From Roseiflexus sp034432635 (GTDB lineage Bacteria > Chloroflexota > Chloroflexia > Chloroflexales > Roseiflexaceae): a stretch of 64,000 nucleotides of DNA. Numbering within the stretch: position 1 is the stretch's first letter; each line of letters opens with the position of its first letter. The notes beneath the pieces were generated by a model. That model had not been told where the DNA came from. It was given only the letters and a program-made list of their open reading frames with translations, and did no database searches. A program made the position numbers and the translations under genes. The stretch is taken from the NCBI GenBank assembly GCA_034432635.1, contig DAOUBK010000082.1, forward strand, positions 1-64,000, read 5' to 3'. Positions 35,034 through 44,721 of this stretch are shown here, one piece after another.

Positions 35034-35042
35034 TGGTATCAT
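35034..35042 (+). promoter_or_regulatory. Extended -10 box for the ABC exporter operon
   Basis: TGGTATCAT, divergent from the box at 35012-35020; the leader to ATG 35083 would be about 34 bases with GAGAAGG before the start. Confidence 0.5.
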
Positions 35043-35082
35043 ACATAAAGGAAAGACGGCATGCCATCGAGAAGGCAGATCG

Positions 35083-36069
35083 ATGACGGCTATTGTTGAA
35101 ACCCGTGATCTGACCCGTCGCTACGGATCGAACCTGGCGCTTGACCACCTGAATCTCACCATTCCAGAGGGCGCTATTTTTGGCTTTATCGGTCCAAACG
35201 GCGCTGGTAAGACCACGACCATGCGTATCCTGACAACATTGCTGGCGCCAAGCGCCGGTGAAGCGCACGTCGCCGGCGTATCGGTCGTGAGCGATCCGCG
35301 CACGGTACGACGGCTTGTCGGCTTCATGCCCGACTTCTTTGGCGTCTACGACAACATGAAATCGTGGGAGTACCTCGACTTTTTCGGTCGCGCCTACGGT
35401 ATACCAGTGCAGCGGCGCCAGCAGTTGATCGGAGAGTTGCTGGAACTGGTCGATCTGGGGCACAAGCGCAACGAACCGGTGATGTCGCTATCGCGCGGCA
35501 TGAAACAACGTCTGAGCCTGGCGCGCGCGATGATGCACGATCCACAACTGCTCATCCTCGATGAACCGGCAAGCGGTCTCGATCCACGGGCGCGCATCGA
35601 GTTGCGCGAACTGCTCAAGGAGTTGCGCGCGCTTGGTAAGACGATCATGATCAGTTCCCACATTCTGACCGAACTCGCGGAAATGTGCACGCACATTGGC
35701 ATTATCGAGCGTGGGAAATTGCTCGCCGCCGGCGAGGTGCAGCAGATTCTGCGCTCGATGCGTCCCCACCGCATTGTCGAGATACGCATCGTTTCCGGCG
35801 CAGCGCACGCTGAAGCGATGCTGCGCACGCATCCCGATGTACTGGAGTTGCGGCGTGCAGGCGCGCGCGACGCTGAAGAACAGGAAGCAGAGCCACTCGA
35901 CGACGCAACAGGTCCTCATACGCTCCTGGCAGACTTCGTCGGCGACGAACACGCGCTTGGCGCATTGCTGGCGGCGCTGGTGACCGGTGGCGTGCGCATC
36001 TCACATTTTGCCGAGCAGTCTGGCGACCTGGAAGATATTTTCCTGCACGTCACCAAAGGTATTGTTTAG
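35083..36069 (+). CDS. ABC-2 type exporter, ATP-binding protein
   Basis: 328 residues from ATG 35083. Walker A is FIGPNGAGKTTTMRILTTLL, the signature LSRGMKQRLSLARAMMHDP, Walker B LLILDEPASGLDPRARIEL and the H-loop MISSHILTEL. Start and order (TRRYGSNLALDHLNLTIPEG) match the DrrA/CcmA-like exporters. A C-terminal extension after about 240 carries the usual domain that contacts the permease, with an acidic insert. The permease gene starts 10 bases downstream. Substrate unknown. Confidence 0.92.
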   Translation: MTAIVETRDLTRRYGSNLALDHLNLTIPEGAIFGFIGPNGAGKTTTMRILTTLLAPSAGEAHVAGVSVVSDPRTVRRLVGFMPDFFGVYDNMKSWEYLDFFGRAYGIPVQRRQQLIGELLELVDLGHKRNEPVMSLSRGMKQRLSLARAMMHDPQLLILDEPASGLDPRARIELRELLKELRALGKTIMISSHILTELAEMCTHIGIIERGKLLAAGEVQQILRSMRPHRIVEIRIVSGAAHAEAMLRTHPDVLELRRAGARDAEEQEAEPLDDATGPHTLLADFVGDEHALGALLAALVTGGVRISHFAEQSGDLEDIFLHVTKGIV

Positions 36070-36079
36070 AGTCACGCAT

Positions 36080-36985
36080 ATGCCGGAACTCAACCCAATC
36101 CTGATCAAGGACCTCCGCAGTCGAATGCGGGGTGCGCGCGCCTACATTCTGTTGACCATCTACCTGATGATCCTTGCCGGCGTCACCCTCCTGCTCTATG
36201 TGGCAGTTGCCGGGAGCACCGGCAGTGACCTCAACGCCGGGCGTCAGATCGGTCGCTCGTTGTTTTTCACGATTGCGACAGTGGCGCTGATCGAGGTCTG
36301 CCTGATCACGCCCGTGCTGACCTCGGGCAGTATCGCCGGTGAGAAAGAACGTCAAACCTATGATCTCCTCGTTGCGTCACTCCTCACACCCTGGCAGATT
36401 GTGTGGGGCAAACTGGCATCGGCGCTGGCATTCGCGCTGCTACTGATTGTTGCAGTCGTGCCAGTGATGAGTCTGGCTTTTCTGTTTGGCGGGGTTGGAT
36501 TGACCGAAGTGCTGATTGCAATTGTCGGACTGGTGACGACCGCCATCCTGTATGCTACCATTGGGCTATTCTGGTCGGCGCTGATGCAAAGCTCACTGGG
36601 GGCAACCAGTTTCGCTATCGGCACAGTGATTGTCATTCTGCTCGGCATCCCGTTTCTGATCGTCATCGTCACCCTGATCCTGGGCGCCAGTGCGCCATCG
36701 AGTCTGCTTGACTCGCGCTGGTTCATCTACATCAGTCGGTTGTTCACTGCACTGCACCCCTTCATCGCGCTTGGGACAACGGCCACGCAACTTTCAAACG
36801 GTGAGAGTCCCTTTTTCGAGGTCGTGCGGACAGGTGCGACAAATGTTGTGGTGCCCAGCCCCTGGCTGCTGTATGCAATCCTTTCCCTGATCGCAACCGT
36901 GATCCTGATCGTGTCGAGTGTGCGCCTCATCCACCCGGTGCAAGCCGCATCTCCCGGGCGCAGACTACCCGTTCACCACAGGTGA
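36080..36985 (+). CDS. ABC-2 type transporter permease
   Basis: 301 residues from ATG 36080 (MPELNPILIKDLRSRMRG), a common start for ABC-2 permeases of this group. Six hydrophobic segments are visible, with the family motif GSIAGEKERQTYDLLVASLL after the second helix. It completes the exporter with the preceding ATPase. The following 250 bases (36986-37236) show no gene that I can support. Confidence 0.87.
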   Translation: MPELNPILIKDLRSRMRGARAYILLTIYLMILAGVTLLLYVAVAGSTGSDLNAGRQIGRSLFFTIATVALIEVCLITPVLTSGSIAGEKERQTYDLLVASLLTPWQIVWGKLASALAFALLLIVAVVPVMSLAFLFGGVGLTEVLIAIVGLVTTAILYATIGLFWSALMQSSLGATSFAIGTVIVILLGIPFLIVIVTLILGASAPSSLLDSRWFIYISRLFTALHPFIALGTTATQLSNGESPFFEVVRTGATNVVVPSPWLLYAILSLIATVILIVSSVRLIHPVQAASPGRRLPVHHR

Positions 36986-37236
36986 CGCCTGAACCTGATC
37001 GATAGGAGGCATTCCTGTCGGGTCAATTCCTGATCCTTTTGCGATGTGTCGGACGTATCGGAACACTACGCGTCGCCGCACAGTCCGGGTGGGCGTCTCA
37101 CGTGTTGCAGCAATGTTGACCTGTCATGGAGGTGCAGGCATCCCTCAGCCGCATACGAGGGCAGCACGTCCACGCCACGGGCATAGAGCACCAACAGGGA
37201 ACGAACACCGGTGCACCGTGAATGGCTCTTTGGTGT

Positions 37237-38259
37237 TCAGGCAGCGCCGGAGGAGCGGGTCAGCACACGATAGCAGATCATCCCGACGGGGAGCATCATC
37301 CAGAAACTGATCAGGCGGAACAGAATAGCGGCGCCCAGCGCGGCTTCGAGGGGCACCCCCTGGGCATGGAGCGCAACGGTCAGGGCGGCTTCAACAGTTC
37401 CGCCGCCGCCGGGCAACAGGGTAAAGACACTGACGATCAGCGTCAAGCCGTAGGCAGCAAACATTGCCGCAATCGGCGGATCGGCGCTGAGGCTGTGGAG
37501 GATCGCCAGCAACGCCAGGCTATGGCAGCAAAAGATGAGCAACTGCAATCCGACCAGTGAAACGATGCGGCGGGGTTGCTCCAGAATGAGGCGTCGGCTG
37601 GCAAGAATCTCATCGACCGCCTGAGTAACCTGAGCTGCGGTCAGCACCGGACCGAATAGGCGATTGACGATGCGTTTCAGACGCAGTGCCCACTGCTGCA
37701 GGGTCGCATCAGGACGTGACGCCACGTAGATAGCGCCGCCCATCACCCCCAGCGCCACTGCCAGCGCACCATAACTCACCGATGCGCCGCTCAGTCCGGT
37801 CGTGATCAGCAAATAGCACAGCCCATAACTGAACGCCACCAGCACGGCGCCATTCCAGCTCAACAACTCCATCCCCGCAACCATAGCCACGCTACCGACC
37901 GGAAACCCGCGTCGACGGAGACTGGCGACCAGAAACGCATATGCGCCGACACTCCCGGCGGGGATCGCCTGGTTGATCAGGATGGTCACCATTGCGGCAG
38001 CAGTCAACCACCAGAACCTGGCGCGATGACCAAGCATCGTCAGCACACGCCCATAGACCTGTCCCGCACACACAAAACCTGCCAGCACTGCACCAAACGC
38101 CAGCAGCAGGTAGTGCGGACGCACATTGCGCAGGAGCACAAAGGCTTTGATCACCTCTTCACGGTTGAGGTACGCCACTGCCACAATGGCTGCCAGCAAA
38201 AGCAGCCCGATGATGGCGCCCAAGGGAGTACGTCGAAGCTGCGCGGTTTTCGTACTAAT
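37237..38259 (-). CDS. Lysylphosphatidylglycerol synthase-type TM protein (UPF0104 family), probable ATT start
   Basis: Polytopic membrane protein with about eight helices; INQAIPAGSVGAYAFLVASL, LLPGGGGTVEAALTVAL and ILFRLISFWMMLPVG are hallmark blocks of the flippase-like UPF0104/AglD family. The first ordinary start codon in frame is TTG 38223, but it lies about 40 bases from any ribosome-binding site. A perfect GGAGGTGA (38263-38270) lies 6 bases before an in-frame ATT at 38259. That start gives a basic N-terminus STKTAQLRRTPLGAIIGLLL before the first helix. The frame is closed just upstream by the TGA inside GGAGGTGA. Confidence 0.85.
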   Translation of the reverse strand: MSTKTAQLRRTPLGAIIGLLLLAAIVAVAYLNREEVIKAFVLLRNVRPHYLLLAFGAVLAGFVCAGQVYGRVLTMLGHRARFWWLTAAAMVTILINQAIPAGSVGAYAFLVASLRRRGFPVGSVAMVAGMELLSWNGAVLVAFSYGLCYLLITTGLSGASVSYGALAVALGVMGGAIYVASRPDATLQQWALRLKRIVNRLFGPVLTAAQVTQAVDEILASRRLILEQPRRIVSLVGLQLLIFCCHSLALLAILHSLSADPPIAAMFAAYGLTLIVSVFTLLPGGGGTVEAALTVALHAQGVPLEAALGAAILFRLISFWMMLPVGMICYRVLTRSSGAA

Positions 38260-38286
38260 AAGTCACCTCCGCAACGCGTAACATGT

Positions 38287-39270
38287 TCAGTAGCGCGCCA
38301 GGCCACGCATTGCCGCTGCAATTTTCTGCGGGTTCAGCATAAAATGCTCTTCGAGCGGATCGGCAAATGGCGTGGCAAACAGATCGGGGGACGCCAGGCG
38401 CCGTACCGGTGCATCCAGATATTCGAATGCATGCTCGGCAATGATCGCAGCAATCTCACCGCCAATGCCGCCGGTCAGCACGTCCTCATGCACAATCAGC
38501 GCCCGCCCGGTCTTCTCGACCGATGTCAGGATCGCCGCACGGTCGAGCGGCGCCAGGGTGCGCAGATCGATGACCTCCGCATCAATTCCTTCAGCAGCGA
38601 GTTGTTCCGCCGCAGTAAGCGCATAGTGCACCATCAACCCGTAACTGAACACACTCATATCGGCGCCGCTCCGACGCACCACCGCCTTCCCGATCGATTC
38701 GTGGTAGAGACCGTCTGGCACCTCGCCGCGCACCGAGCGGTAGAGTTGTTTATGCTCGAAAAAGATCACCGGGTCCGGATCATGGATCGCGGCGATCAGC
38801 AAGCCTTTGGCATCGGCAGGGGTTGACGGGATGACGACCTTGATGCCGGGCGTGCTGGTAAACAGGCGCTCGACACTCTGCGAATGATAGAGCGCGCCGT
38901 GAATGCCAGCGCCAAACGGAGCACGGACAACAATCGGGCAGCTCCAATCGCCATTCGAACGGTACCGGAGACGCGCCGCCTCGTTGAGAATCTGATCGAT
39001 CGCCGGGTAGATGTAGTCGGCAAACTGGATCTCGGCAATTGGCAGCAGACCATGGATCGCAGCTCCAATCGCAACCCCCACAATAGCGCACTCAGCGATT
39101 GGCATATCGATCACGCGATGTTCGCCAAAACGCGCCAGCAACCCTTCGGTCGCCAGAAAAACACCGCCTCTGACGGCAACATCCTCACCGAGAACGATGA
39201 TCCGGTCATCGGCTGCCATCGCATCGTGCATTGCCGACCGGATCGCTTCGATGAATGTCATAACAGACAT
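38287..39270 (-). CDS. 2-oxoacid dehydrogenase E1 component, beta subunit
   Basis: 327 residues, complete. FIEAIRSAMHDAMAADDRII, VLGEDVAVRGGVFLATEGLL, RVIDMPIAECAIVGVAIGAA and VIPSTPADAKGLLIAAI are typical of PdhB/BkdB thiamine-diphosphate subunits. The C-terminal transketolase-like domain runs from GRALIVHEDVLTGGIGGEIA. Together with the alpha subunit it decarboxylates pyruvate or a branched 2-oxoacid. No E2 or E3 gene is present in the window. It lies 31 bases after the alpha subunit. Confidence 0.94.
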   Translation of the reverse strand: MSVMTFIEAIRSAMHDAMAADDRIIVLGEDVAVRGGVFLATEGLLARFGEHRVIDMPIAECAIVGVAIGAAIHGLLPIAEIQFADYIYPAIDQILNEAARLRYRSNGDWSCPIVVRAPFGAGIHGALYHSQSVERLFTSTPGIKVVIPSTPADAKGLLIAAIHDPDPVIFFEHKQLYRSVRGEVPDGLYHESIGKAVVRRSGADMSVFSYGLMVHYALTAAEQLAAEGIDAEVIDLRTLAPLDRAAILTSVEKTGRALIVHEDVLTGGIGGEIAAIIAEHAFEYLDAPVRRLASPDLFATPFADPLEEHFMLNPQKIAAAMRGLARY

Positions 39271-39301
39271 ACGCTGTACTCACGCCACTCTGTGCAAGAC
39301 G

Positions 39302-40306
39302 TTATCCATACACATGATCGGCAATGCTTTCAACCGGGGGCCAGGGTGCTGCAAGCGCAGCATCGGTGGCCGCATCGACTTCGGCGCGCACCTCACGCCG
39401 CATTGTCTCAATCTCTTCGTGAGTCATAATCCCATGTTCCACCAGGTAGTGCTCGAAGCGCTTGATTGGATCACGCGCACGCCAGGATTCAACCTCTTCT
39501 GGTTTGCGATAGCGACGGTCATCATCGGCGCTGGTATGGGGGCGAAAACGGTACGTTTTGCATTCGAGCAACGTCGGGCCCCCGCCGTTACGCGCCCGTT
39601 CCATCGCCTGATGCGCGGCTTCGTACACGGCAAAGACATCGTTGCCATCGACAACCACACCGTGCATGCGATACCCAGCGGCCTTTACAGCAACATCTGA
39701 CGCCGGAACTTCCTTGTGCACCGGCACCGAGATCGCGTACTGATTGTTCTCGCAGACAAAGACCGCTGGCAACTGATAGATCCCAGCGACGGTCAACCCT
39801 TCGTGCCAGGCTCCCTCCGCCGTTGCACCCTCGCCAAAGAGACCCATAACCGCGATGTCCTGCTCGCCCTTGACACGGAATGCCAACGCGATGCCCGTCA
39901 CATGAACCAGATGACTTCCCACTGAACTGGAGCCGCTGACAATGCGGAGACGACGGCTGCTGAAATGCCCGAACATCTGTCGCCCGCCGCTCGATGGATC
40001 GTCCCGTCGCGCCATTGCATGCAACAGAATGTCCAGCACTGACTGACCAAGCGCCATTACCAGCGTCATATCGCGGTAGTATGGCACCACGTAATCGTGA
40101 CCCACGCGAATTGCCCAGGCGCATCCCACCTGGGTGGCTTCGTGACCTGCCGGAGTCACCACGAAGTGGGCGCGTCCCTGACGGTTGAGCAACCAGAGCC
40201 GGTCATCGGTTTCACGCGACGCAATCATGGTGCGCAAACCGGCAATCAACCGCTGGCGGCTCAGTCCCAGGCGAATATGGGGTGGGACATCGTGCGCTTC
40301 TTCCAT
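39302..40306 (-). CDS. 2-oxoacid dehydrogenase E1 component, alpha subunit
   Basis: 334 residues from ATG 40306 (MEEAHDVPPHIRLGLSR). The thiamine-diphosphate motif runs from VMGLFGEGATAEGAWHEGLT to CENNQYAISVPVHKEV, and YRDMTLVMALG and GHFSSRRLRIVSGSSSVGSH are more like branched-chain than strict pyruvate enzymes. The phosphorylation-type loop ends in YRFRPHTSADDDRRYRKPEE. The substrate cannot be fixed without E2. A minus-strand TATAGT at about 40327 could be the promoter, just downstream of the histidine kinase stop. Confidence 0.93.
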   Translation of the reverse strand: MEEAHDVPPHIRLGLSRQRLIAGLRTMIASRETDDRLWLLNRQGRAHFVVTPAGHEATQVGCAWAIRVGHDYVVPYYRDMTLVMALGQSVLDILLHAMARRDDPSSGGRQMFGHFSSRRLRIVSGSSSVGSHLVHVTGIALAFRVKGEQDIAVMGLFGEGATAEGAWHEGLTVAGIYQLPAVFVCENNQYAISVPVHKEVPASDVAVKAAGYRMHGVVVDGNDVFAVYEAAHQAMERARNGGGPTLLECKTYRFRPHTSADDDRRYRKPEEVESWRARDPIKRFEHYLVEHGIMTHEEIETMRREVRAEVDAATDAALAAPWPPVESIADHVYG

Positions 40307-40341
40307 AACCCTCACCACCAGATATACTATACTTCGTCTCA

Positions 40342-41976
40342 TCATGCAAGCGGCACGCGCAGTTCGACCGTCGTGCCTTCCCCTTCCGCCGAGCGAATCC
40401 GGCACTCACCGCCGATCAGACGTGCGCGCTCACGCATATTTAGCAAACCAAGCGATCCACGGGTATTGTAATTCGATTCGACTGCCGCAAGGTTGAAGCC
40501 CCGCCCCCGATCCCGCACACTGGCCATCAGGTATCCTTCCTCCATGTACAGGTAGATAACCACTTCATCAGTGCGCGCGTGTTTGCGCGCATTGTTCACT
40601 GCCTCCTGGATGATGATGAAAATCGCGCCTTCGATTTCGACCGGCAGGCGGGGAATGCTCGATGGCGCTTCGAGACGCAGTTTCATCATTCCCGCAGGAT
40701 CGCGGAAGCGCGCCACGTACTGTTGCAATGTCGCCAGCAATCCCTGCGTTTCGAGACCAAGCGGGCGAAGCTCAAAGAGCAGGGTACGAATATCGTAAGC
40801 CGTCTTTTGCACCAGATCGGCAAGCACGTTCAATTCACTTTCGACCCGTTCCGGCATTGCGCGCAGCAATTTCTTGATGAACTCAATATTCATCGCTATT
40901 GCCGCAATGCTCTGGGTCGGACCATCGTGCAGATCGCGCGCAATCGCCGCCCGCACCTCGGCTTCTTTGGCGAGCAACCGGTCGCGCTCTTCTTTCAGAT
41001 GACGCACCAGACGGGCGTTTTCGACCGCGATTGCAGCCTGGATGGCCAGCGTTGTCAGCAGGCGCAGGTCCTGTTCGTCAAAAGGCGTGCCATCGCGCTT
41101 GTTGAGCACCTGCATCACTCCAACGACGCGCTCGCCGATGCGCATGGGAGCACAGAGGATCTGGCGGGTTACAAAATCGACATCACGCGCCACTCCGTCG
41201 AACCAGCGTGGATCCTGTTCGACATCATTGACGATCTGACCGATGCCATTCGTTGCCACCCAACCGGCGATGCCACGATCGAGCGGAATGCGAAACTCAC
41301 GTTGCTCGCCGGTATGGGGATCCGGCAGTTCGAGCACCAGTTCGCGCGTTTGTTCATCGAGGAGCATGATCGAGCATCGCTCGGCGCCCATAGCCTGCGG
41401 CACCTGGTTGCGAATATCGTTCAGCAGGCTGGAGAGATCGAGGTTACTCGCCAGCGCCTGCCCGACCTGATAGAGCAGGTGCAGTTCGCGCAGATCCTGC
41501 TCGGCACGACGAAGACGCGCCAGTTTATCAGCTTCTCCGCCAATGGCGCGCACCAGCAGCATGGCCAGGTCATCGTCCGGCGCCGGCGCTGGACGTTCTG
41601 TGTCGGTGTCGAGAATGACCAGGTGGAGCAGACCAACGGTGTGCGAACCGCTCGACAACGGGAGTTCGAGCAGTTTGCGTTCATCATCGAGCGTATAGTA
41701 TCCGATGGTCGGTTCACGCCCCTCTTCGCGGCGTGCAAAAGTTTCGCGCGCTTCTGCAATCAAGGCGCCAGCCTCAGCATCGATAATGCCGTGGTGCAGG
41801 CGGATGACTTCGCCATGCGGGGCATGGTAGAGCAATGCTCCTCCCTGAGCGGGCCAGAGGGCAACGAGTCGCTCCAACGATGCCTGAAGCAGTTCATGCA
41901 CGTCCTGATGCCCCCCAGCCGAAATGAGTTGCCCCAGGGTTTGCAATTGACGCTGATCAAGGAGCAGTGGCGCCAT
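40342..41976 (-). CDS. GAF-domain sensor histidine kinase (NarX/DesK-type)
   Basis: 544 residues from ATG 41976, preceded by GTGAGGTC; in-frame starts further upstream lack a ribosome-binding site. A weak GAF-like region covers about 15-150, and a clear GAF domain covers 175-325 (LDRGIAGWVATNGIGQIVND, CAPMRIGERVVGVMQVLNK). The dimerisation box is AIARDLHDGPTQSIAAIAMN with H at about 350, and the ATPase has IIIQEAVNNARKHARTDEVV and GSLGLLNMRERARLIGG. There is no transmembrane segment, so it senses a cytoplasmic signal. No LuxR-type regulator is adjacent. Confidence 0.9.
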   Translation of the reverse strand: MAPLLLDQRQLQTLGQLISAGGHQDVHELLQASLERLVALWPAQGGALLYHAPHGEVIRLHHGIIDAEAGALIAEARETFARREEGREPTIGYYTLDDERKLLELPLSSGSHTVGLLHLVILDTDTERPAPAPDDDLAMLLVRAIGGEADKLARLRRAEQDLRELHLLYQVGQALASNLDLSSLLNDIRNQVPQAMGAERCSIMLLDEQTRELVLELPDPHTGEQREFRIPLDRGIAGWVATNGIGQIVNDVEQDPRWFDGVARDVDFVTRQILCAPMRIGERVVGVMQVLNKRDGTPFDEQDLRLLTTLAIQAAIAVENARLVRHLKEERDRLLAKEAEVRAAIARDLHDGPTQSIAAIAMNIEFIKKLLRAMPERVESELNVLADLVQKTAYDIRTLLFELRPLGLETQGLLATLQQYVARFRDPAGMMKLRLEAPSSIPRLPVEIEGAIFIIIQEAVNNARKHARTDEVVIYLYMEEGYLMASVRDRGRGFNLAAVESNYNTRGSLGLLNMRERARLIGGECRIRSAEGEGTTVELRVPLA

Positions 41977-42219
41977 AGCAGACCTCACAGCGGTAGCATT
42001 TTTCGTACTGTACGGCATTGGACGATCTCTGTCAATGCCGCACATCTTCATATATCATACATCATACCGGAAGAGTATGGTTGCCAGCGGTGCAAACTCT
42101 GGTACACTGGTACATACGTAATGAAGATATGACGATCCGCAGGTCTGTCGCAATTGACGAAACGGTCATATCTCATCCGGTGCGAGTGCTTCGCCTATTC
42201 GCCAGAAGCAGGTAAGACA

Positions 42220-43722
42220 ATGTCTAAGCCTTCTGCCACTCATGTTGACGTTCTCATCGTCGGAGCCGGTCTCTCCGGTATTTGCGCTGCGTACTACATT
42301 CAGACGCATTGCCCGACGCGAACCTTCATCATTCTTGAGAGCCGTGACGCCATCGGCGGCACATGGGACCTCTTCCGCTATCCAGGAGTCCGTTCGGACT
42401 CGGATATGCACACGCTGGGCTACAGTTTTCGTCCCTGGCGCGGGTTAAAGTCGATGGCGGACGGGCCATCGATCCTGCATTACATCGAGGAGACGGCGCG
42501 TGAATACGGGATTGATCGAAAAATCCACTTCGGGCATCGTGTTCTCCGCGCAGCCTGGTCGTCCGTCGATGCACGGTGGAGCGTGGACGCGGTGCGCGTG
42601 TCGGAGGGAACAACAGTCCGGTTCACCTGCAACTTCCTCTTTATGTGTACCGGATACTACAATTACGAACAGGGCTACACGCCGGACTGGCAGGGGGTCG
42701 ATCGTTTTCGCGGACGGATTGTTCACCCTCAACACTGGCCCGGCGATCTCGATTACGCCGGAAAGCGTATTGTGCTGATCGGGAGTGGGGCAACGGCAGT
42801 GACGCTGGCGCCAGCACTAGCGCACCATGCGGCACACGTAACCATTCTCCAGCGCTCACCGACCTATGTCGTCGCACTACCGGCAGAAGACCCGGTGATG
42901 CGGCGGCTCTACCGGATCTTCCCCGCACATGTTGCCTATCCGCTGGCACGCTGGTGGTCCATCGGGATTGGTATCTACTTCTACACCCTGGCGCGTCGCC
43001 TGCCTGACGCTACCCGGCGCAACATTCTCAATCAGGTGCGGGCGCACCTGGGACCCGATTTCGATGTCGAAACCCATTTCAATCCGCGCTACAATCCGTG
43101 GGACCAGCGGCTCTGCGTGGCGCCGGATGGTGACCTGTTTCAGGCGATCAGGTCTGGCAGGGTGTCGATCGTTACCGATCAGATCGAGACGTTTACCGAA
43201 ACCGGGGTGCGCCTCTCCTCCGGCGCCGAACTCAGCGCCGACATTATTGTGACGGCTACCGGCCTGGCACTGAAACTGATGGGCGGGGCGCAGATCGTCG
43301 TCGATGGCGTTCCGGTCGACCTGGGAAAGACGGTAACCTACAAAGGCGCTATGTTCAGCAATGTGCCCAACCTGGCGCTGGCATTTGGCTATACCAACGC
43401 CTCGTGGACATTGAAGTGCGAACTGATAGCGCGCTTCGTGTGCCGTCTGTTGAACCATATGGAACGCCACGGGTATGTTCAGTGCACACCACGGCTTCCC
43501 GATCCTGCGCTGGCAAAGGAACCGGCGGTAACGCTCACTTCTGGCTACATCCAGCGCGCGATCGACGTCATCCCTCGTCAATCGGCACGCGCGCCCTGGA
43601 AGGCGTACCAGAACTATCTCCGCGATGTTCTATGTCTGCGCTTCGGTCGGCTTCACGACGGCGCAATGGAATTCGTCCGACCGGGCTATCCCCGGTTGCC
43701 GGTGGTTCGAGGGGAACGGTAG
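42220..43722 (+). CDS. Flavin-containing / Baeyer-Villiger-type monooxygenase
   Basis: 500 residues from ATG 42220. The FAD motif is DVLIVGAGLSGICAAYYIQ and the NADPH motif RIVLIGSGATAVTLAPALA. Between them lies FRGRIVHPQHWPGDLDYAGK, the FxGxxxHxxxWP fingerprint of Baeyer-Villiger monooxygenases. The order GGTWDLFRYPGVRSDSDMHTLG is standard. It inserts oxygen next to a ketone or oxidises a soft heteroatom; substrate unknown. An extended -10-like TGGTACACT lies near 42100. The SDR gene starts in its stop codon region. Confidence 0.92.
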   Translation: MSKPSATHVDVLIVGAGLSGICAAYYIQTHCPTRTFIILESRDAIGGTWDLFRYPGVRSDSDMHTLGYSFRPWRGLKSMADGPSILHYIEETAREYGIDRKIHFGHRVLRAAWSSVDARWSVDAVRVSEGTTVRFTCNFLFMCTGYYNYEQGYTPDWQGVDRFRGRIVHPQHWPGDLDYAGKRIVLIGSGATAVTLAPALAHHAAHVTILQRSPTYVVALPAEDPVMRRLYRIFPAHVAYPLARWWSIGIGIYFYTLARRLPDATRRNILNQVRAHLGPDFDVETHFNPRYNPWDQRLCVAPDGDLFQAIRSGRVSIVTDQIETFTETGVRLSSGAELSADIIVTATGLALKLMGGAQIVVDGVPVDLGKTVTYKGAMFSNVPNLALAFGYTNASWTLKCELIARFVCRLLNHMERHGYVQCTPRLPDPALAKEPAVTLTSGYIQRAIDVIPRQSARAPWKAYQNYLRDVLCLRFGRLHDGAMEFVRPGYPRLPVVRGER

Positions 43723-44543
43723 TGGCACAGCGAATGCGTCTTGCGGATCGGACAGCGGTCGTCACCGGCGCAGCCAGTGGTATCGGCAGAGCCGTTGCCG
43801 TATCGCTGGCGCGGCGTCGTTGCCACCTTGCGCTTGTGGATATCAACCAGACCGGGTTGGAGCATACCGCAGCACTGGTTGCAACCCACGGCGTGCGTGT
43901 GAGTTGTCATTGCCTGGATGTGGCTGACGCGGCGGCGGTCGCGGCGCTGCCCGATACCGTGTGTCGTGTCCACGCCGGTGTTGATGTGCTGGTCAACAGC
44001 GCCGGTGTCGCCATGTGGGGAACATTCGAGCAGGTCAGTGCCACCGACTTCGAGTGGCTGTTCGGGATTAACGTTCACGGTCTCGTGCGCATGACGCGCG
44101 CGTTTCTGCCACTCCTGAAAGCAAGCGACGACGCCCGCCTGGTCAATGTATCGAGCGTATACGGGTTGGTGGCTCCACCGGGGCAGGCGGCATATGCAGC
44201 AAGCAAATTCGCAGTGCGCGGTTTCTCCGAAGCGCTGCGCCACGAACTGGAGCATACATCGGTTGGCGTCACGATCGTTCTGCCGGCTGGCGTGGCAACA
44301 TCCATTTCCAGACACGCACGCCGCCCCGCGGCGCTTTCGGATGAGGAATTCGAGCAGGGGATGGCACGAGCGCGGAGATTGTTGAGACTGCCGCCAGAGA
44401 TCGCGGGCGAGACCATCGTTCGAGGAATCGAAGAACGCAAGGCACGGGTGCTGATCGGCGCCGACGCTCGATTGATCGATCTGCTGGTGCGCATCGCTCC
44501 GGTGTCGTACTGGCGGATTATGCAACTCGTGATACGCCGATGA
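43722..44543 (+). CDS. Short-chain dehydrogenase/reductase
   Basis: 273 residues from GTG 43722, which overlaps the last base of the monooxygenase stop (TAGTG) and has GAGGGG upstream; ATG 43734 is the alternative. The cofactor motif is VVTGAASGIGRAV and the active-site pair is AAYAASKFAVRGFSEALRHE, with S in LVNVSSVYG. The tandem with a Baeyer-Villiger-type enzyme suggests the SDR makes the ketone that the monooxygenase uses, or reduces a product. The specificity is not determined. Confidence 0.9.
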   Translation: MAQRMRLADRTAVVTGAASGIGRAVAVSLARRRCHLALVDINQTGLEHTAALVATHGVRVSCHCLDVADAAAVAALPDTVCRVHAGVDVLVNSAGVAMWGTFEQVSATDFEWLFGINVHGLVRMTRAFLPLLKASDDARLVNVSSVYGLVAPPGQAAYAASKFAVRGFSEALRHELEHTSVGVTIVLPAGVATSISRHARRPAALSDEEFEQGMARARRLLRLPPEIAGETIVRGIEERKARVLIGADARLIDLLVRIAPVSYWRIMQLVIRR

Positions 44544-44629
44544 TCACAGACTGTTTTCTAGACGCATTGGTGCGTCTGTCCGGCGAAGGAAACAATCGGT
44601 ACAGGTTAGCAACTCTTAACACATCGCAC

Positions 44630-44658
44630 TTGCACTCCTCCTGTTCGCGTAGTACAAT
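44630..44658 (+). promoter_or_regulatory. Promoter for hpf
   Basis: TTGCAC (44630-44635) and TACAAT (44653-44658) have the ideal 17-base spacer. The predicted transcript start near 44665 leaves a leader of about 245 bases before ATG 44910. Confidence 0.75.
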
Positions 44659-44721
44659 AAGATAACAATTGTGAGTCTATCGCCTCTACTGAATATTCGT
44701 AGCCTGGAAAGGACGACAAAC

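Noticed and set aside
36986..37236. Possible small gene in the gap between the ABC permease and the flippase-like gene.
   Set aside because: Short frames on both strands are interrupted and have no ribosome-binding site or recognisable motif.
40579..42132. A 517-codon plus-strand ORF opposite the GAF histidine kinase.
   Set aside because: Shadow of the kinase reading frame; composition unlike real proteins in this window.
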